Assembly (NCBI RefSeq): GCF_002865645.1
Contig: NW_020194677.1
Coordinates: forward strand, 124,001 to 188,000
Origin: Hyaloscypha bicolor E
Taxonomy: Eukaryota > Ascomycota > Leotiomycetes > Helotiales > Hyaloscyphaceae
Direction of reading: 5' to 3'
DNA length: 64,000 nt
Both the position numbers and the translations under genes were made by a program. This document shows, piece by piece, positions 61,241 to 64,000 of the stretch (within the stretch, counting starts at the first letter, position 1; every line of letters starts with the position of its first letter). The notes under the pieces are model-generated. The model searched no databases, was not told the DNA's origin, and saw only the letters and a list, made by a program, of their open reading frames with translations.

Positions 61241-64000
61241 CTTTTTAGTATACCAAATTTATTTATTTAGCTAGATAAGAGGTCCTGTTTTACCAGGGTT
61301 CTACTTATAGAATTTATATAATTCAAATACTAAGTTCTTAAAATTTAATATAAGATACTATTTATTATCTATATTCTATTTCTTCTATTTAATCTTATAG
61401 TAAAGCTTATTATAAAGTACCTTAAAAGAGAGAATCTTTTTAATTTCTTATTTGAGTTTACTATTAATTTTAGTAGAACTAGGCCTTATTAGTCTAGCCA
61501 GATAGCAAGTTAGTAGGATTCTTATAAAGTCTATTTATATAGAAAATTAGCCAAATCCTATATAATAGGGAAAGATCTAATTAATATAAATAGCCGATTA
61601 TTTTATTAATCTTAAATAGTCTAGTAAGGGAATAGTCTAATTTATTAGATAAATAGTCCGTTTTCTATATCTTTTTAATTATATAAACTATATTTCCTAG
61701 ACCAAAGTTTGGTTCTTACTATTTCTTATTAGCTTACTTGGCTTAATACTCCTAAATTACTATTATATATTCTCGGGCATAATTAGTAGTAGTATTAATT
61801 CTTTTAGCCTACTATTATATTTTTTCCTAATTAAATTTCTTTCTCGGTATTTTGAATTCTATTATTAGTAGTATCTAGTTAAAGTTTAGTCTGGGTTCAT
61901 ATCTATAGTTAACTATTAAGAGAAATAAGCCAGTCGATTTATATAGGCAGGCGACGCCTATAGTATTAAGTACCGGAAGTAAATCTGCCTAATTATCCTA
62001 AAAGTAATTAATAAAGGAGCAAAGTCAGGTATTAATAATTTAGTTAATAATTTCTATTTATTTATTAGTTTGGGTATATTCTATAATTAAGAGCTTTAGC
62101 TTAGTTCTAGTTAATCTTAATAGTTTATTTATAAAGTCTAAAATAAATTAGGGTTCTTAGTTACTTATAATAGTAAGGAGAGATTCTCGGAATCGCCAGA
62201 TATAGTAGTAAAATAGGCCGGTAATAGTTCTAGCTATAGTATTCTTGGTTATTAGTAGGCTTATATATTATTTGGATAATTAATTAACTATAATAAATAT
62301 ATTATTATATTTCTTATTTATAGAGCCAGGGATATAGAAGTCTATAGATAAATTATCCCATATTCTCAGGAGAACTAGTAATAGATATAATAGGCCTAGT
62401 GTTTTATATCTTAGCTTATAAGACCTTTAATATTCGTAGTAGTTTACTATAAAGCGGTTAATATCTATAGAAAGAGTAGGCTACTAGTAAAGTCTCTAAA
62501 CTAGGATTTTTGTCTTATTTTAACCGGGATATATAGTAGTTATTATACTATGAATTTATTATAGGAGCCTAGTTTATAGATTATTATATTCGTCTAATAT
62601 AATAAGTCTTTTATTATAAAGTATATAGCTATTTAATATTTCCTATAAATTTATATTTTTCCGGGCTTTCTTATATTTGTTTTCTAGGGCTAGGTTTATC
62701 CAATTAGCTTATAGAACTTTAACTATAACTAATAGCTTATCTATTTCTTTTATCTTAGTAGGAATATAAACTATATCTTTTATTTTAGTAGAAGCGAGAA
62801 TTAGATCTAATAGAATAACTTATCTAGTTCTCTTAGCCTCCTTAGCCTGCTTCTGGATTAGTATAAGCTTGTCTTTTCGAGATAAGATATTAGTAATAGT
62901 ATTATTTTTACCTGGCTAATAGGTAATCTAGTAATAGAATTATAATAGGAAATTCATCTATTAGATTTATTATTTATTTAAGGGTCTTTTAGTACTAAAA
63001 TACTCGAGAGCTTTATAGTTAGTAATAATTAGAAAATTAGGTAAGCTAATTAGTTCTGCCTACTATTTCCGGAGTTCTTGGATAATAGTAAGGAGTTTCT
63101 TATTATGAATTTCATAATAGCTCTTGGCTTCTTAAAGAGCTTTAGAATAAAACGAGACTAGGTATTATTATCCGTTCTCTAAACTTTTTTGAGAGAATAT
63201 ACTTATAATAGCTAGGTCCGAATAGTCGGTTTCTAGGCGGGTTTCCCTATTATATTTGAAATAAAGAAATATAGAGGTAAAGAGAAATAGATTCTTAAGC
63301 TAATTAAAGATATTTAGCTAGATTTTATTAAGTATAAATTTTAGTAAAGTATTTCTTTTGGTTAGATAGTTTAGGGAGCAGGAGATATATCTATAGGCTT
63401 AGATAAACCTATAGTAGAAGTTATAGAAGCCTAAAAATAACTATATTTCTCTTTTTATTATAAGTTAATACTAGTTTTAGATAATAGAGGTTTTAATAGA
63501 GTTTACCTATATACCCTAATTCGAGATAATAAATCCTAAGAATATTATCTTAGAGACTTCAAATTCGTATTTACGGATATTAACTTATAATCCGGTATTC
63601 TAAAGCTTTTATAGAACCATTCTAATATACTATTAATATTTCTTCTTATTTTTAGAGAAAATTAATATATTATTAATATAGGCCAAGTAAAAGTTATCTA
63701 AATAGTTTATTAGAATAGTATTAATATATTACTAAAAGGTTACTAGACTATTATAAAGTCTAAATAATAGAACTACTAGTTTAAAGAATTTATATCTTAT
63801 CCTAAAAGCTGCTTATATTATAGAAGCTAGTTCTATATAAATTCGGTTAAAAGTATATTAAATATCTAATTTAGTAAATACTAATAATTTGGCTAATTAG
63901 TTAAGAGTCTCGGTAATAAGTAATAAGAGATAGTAGTTCTTTTTTATTATAGTATTTAGCTATTAATAGTTAATATAAAATTATAGGCTACTGTTTTTCT
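61241..64000 (-). pseudogene. Chromovirus 3: Ty3/gypsy pol relic (minus, cut by the window edge)
   Basis: From the window edge downward. The RT is entered near the fingers/palm. The palm reads VTFQQYINTILIN, then YINN where the active-site YVDD should be (Asn codons 63669-63674). KYEFEVSKIIFLGFIIS near 63570 and LFLGFYNFYYRFIQAYRYI near 63410 follow. RNase H has SYYEIHNKKLLTII near 63090. The integrase (62450-61900) has WDNLSIDFYIPGS, LFYYYIWRFRESLLTIISN (family LPxSIVSDRG) and QTNKQIEIINQ, with the catalytic Glu kept. A chromodomain-type tail lies at 61480-61250 (YNKLYYKIKQKKQN, then NPGKTGP). It is related to, but distinct from, chromovirus 2. The N-terminal pol and gag lie beyond 64000. 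Confidence 0.87.

Noticed and set aside
1..64000. Mitochondrial or bacterial AT-rich DNA
   Set aside because: Nuclear transposon families, HET-NACHT genes and strand-symmetric C-to-T damage are present. No mitochondrial genes, rRNA, tRNA or bacterial operons were seen.
1..64000. Alternative genetic code explaining the in-frame TAA/TAG
   Set aside because: Stops co-occur with Asp-to-Asn, His/Cys-to-Tyr and Ala-to-Val changes and lost active sites, and they differ between the two Helitron copies. This is mutation, not recoding.

Overview
This window is a transposon graveyard from a filamentous ascomycete (Pezizomycotina). Almost every recognisable gene is broken in the way repeat-induced point mutation (RIP) breaks genes. 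The DNA is extremely AT-rich, TpA is everywhere, and CpA/TpG is scarce. Coding frames carry TAA/TAG where relatives have CAA/CAG/TGG, Ala codons have become Val, Asp has become Asn, and His/Cys have become Tyr. The families present (pogo, hAT, Helitron, Ty3/gypsy chromoviruses, Ty1/copia, and a HET-NACHT-ankyrin gene) fit such a fungus. The species cannot be told from the sequence. I saw no tRNA, rRNA, CRISPR array or intact housekeeping gene. All calls come from reading translations by eye with TAA/TAG tolerated. In this DNA any frame looks open once those stops are read through, so only conserved motifs were used as evidence.

Layout. 0.36-3.3 kb: pogo-like DNA transposon with repeated end motifs. 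3.3-6.6 kb: chromovirus 1 (+). 9.9-13.1 kb: chromovirus 2 (+). 13.3-17.7 kb: copia copy 1 (-), carrying an inserted short repeat. 18.5-18.8 kb: a GC-normal island. 19.2-20.3 kb: an inverted pair of ~250-bp repeats. 20.6-25.8 kb: relic of a large NLR-type immune receptor gene (HET, NACHT, about 22 ankyrin repeats). 26.2-27.1 kb: possible unknown gene relic. 27.8-30.4 kb: copia copy 2 (-), lacking its RT. 33.4-34.5 kb: gag-like relic, then a GC-normal unknown pseudogene. 34.9-36.3 kb: truncated copia copy 4 (+). 37.4-37.9 kb: LTR-like unit. 38.7-42.6 kb: copia copy 3 (+). 45.8-47.3 kb: GC-normal island with long hairpins, short antisense ORFs and a dense cluster of GC-rich palindromes. 47.8-59.5 kb: hAT transposase gene split by two Helitrons lying head to tail (48114-53256 and 53257-58399, each exactly 5143 bp). 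59.5-64 kb: gypsy gag and a third chromovirus pol, both on the minus strand and running off the window edge.

The genes do not act together as a pathway. They record successive insertions: two Helitrons into hAT, short repeats into copia, and gypsy elements truncating the hAT. A genome defence then mutated every repeated sequence. The few GC-normal islands are probably single-copy DNA that escaped RIP. The best finds are the NLR relic and the tandem Helitrons, whose exact removal restores the hAT reading frame.
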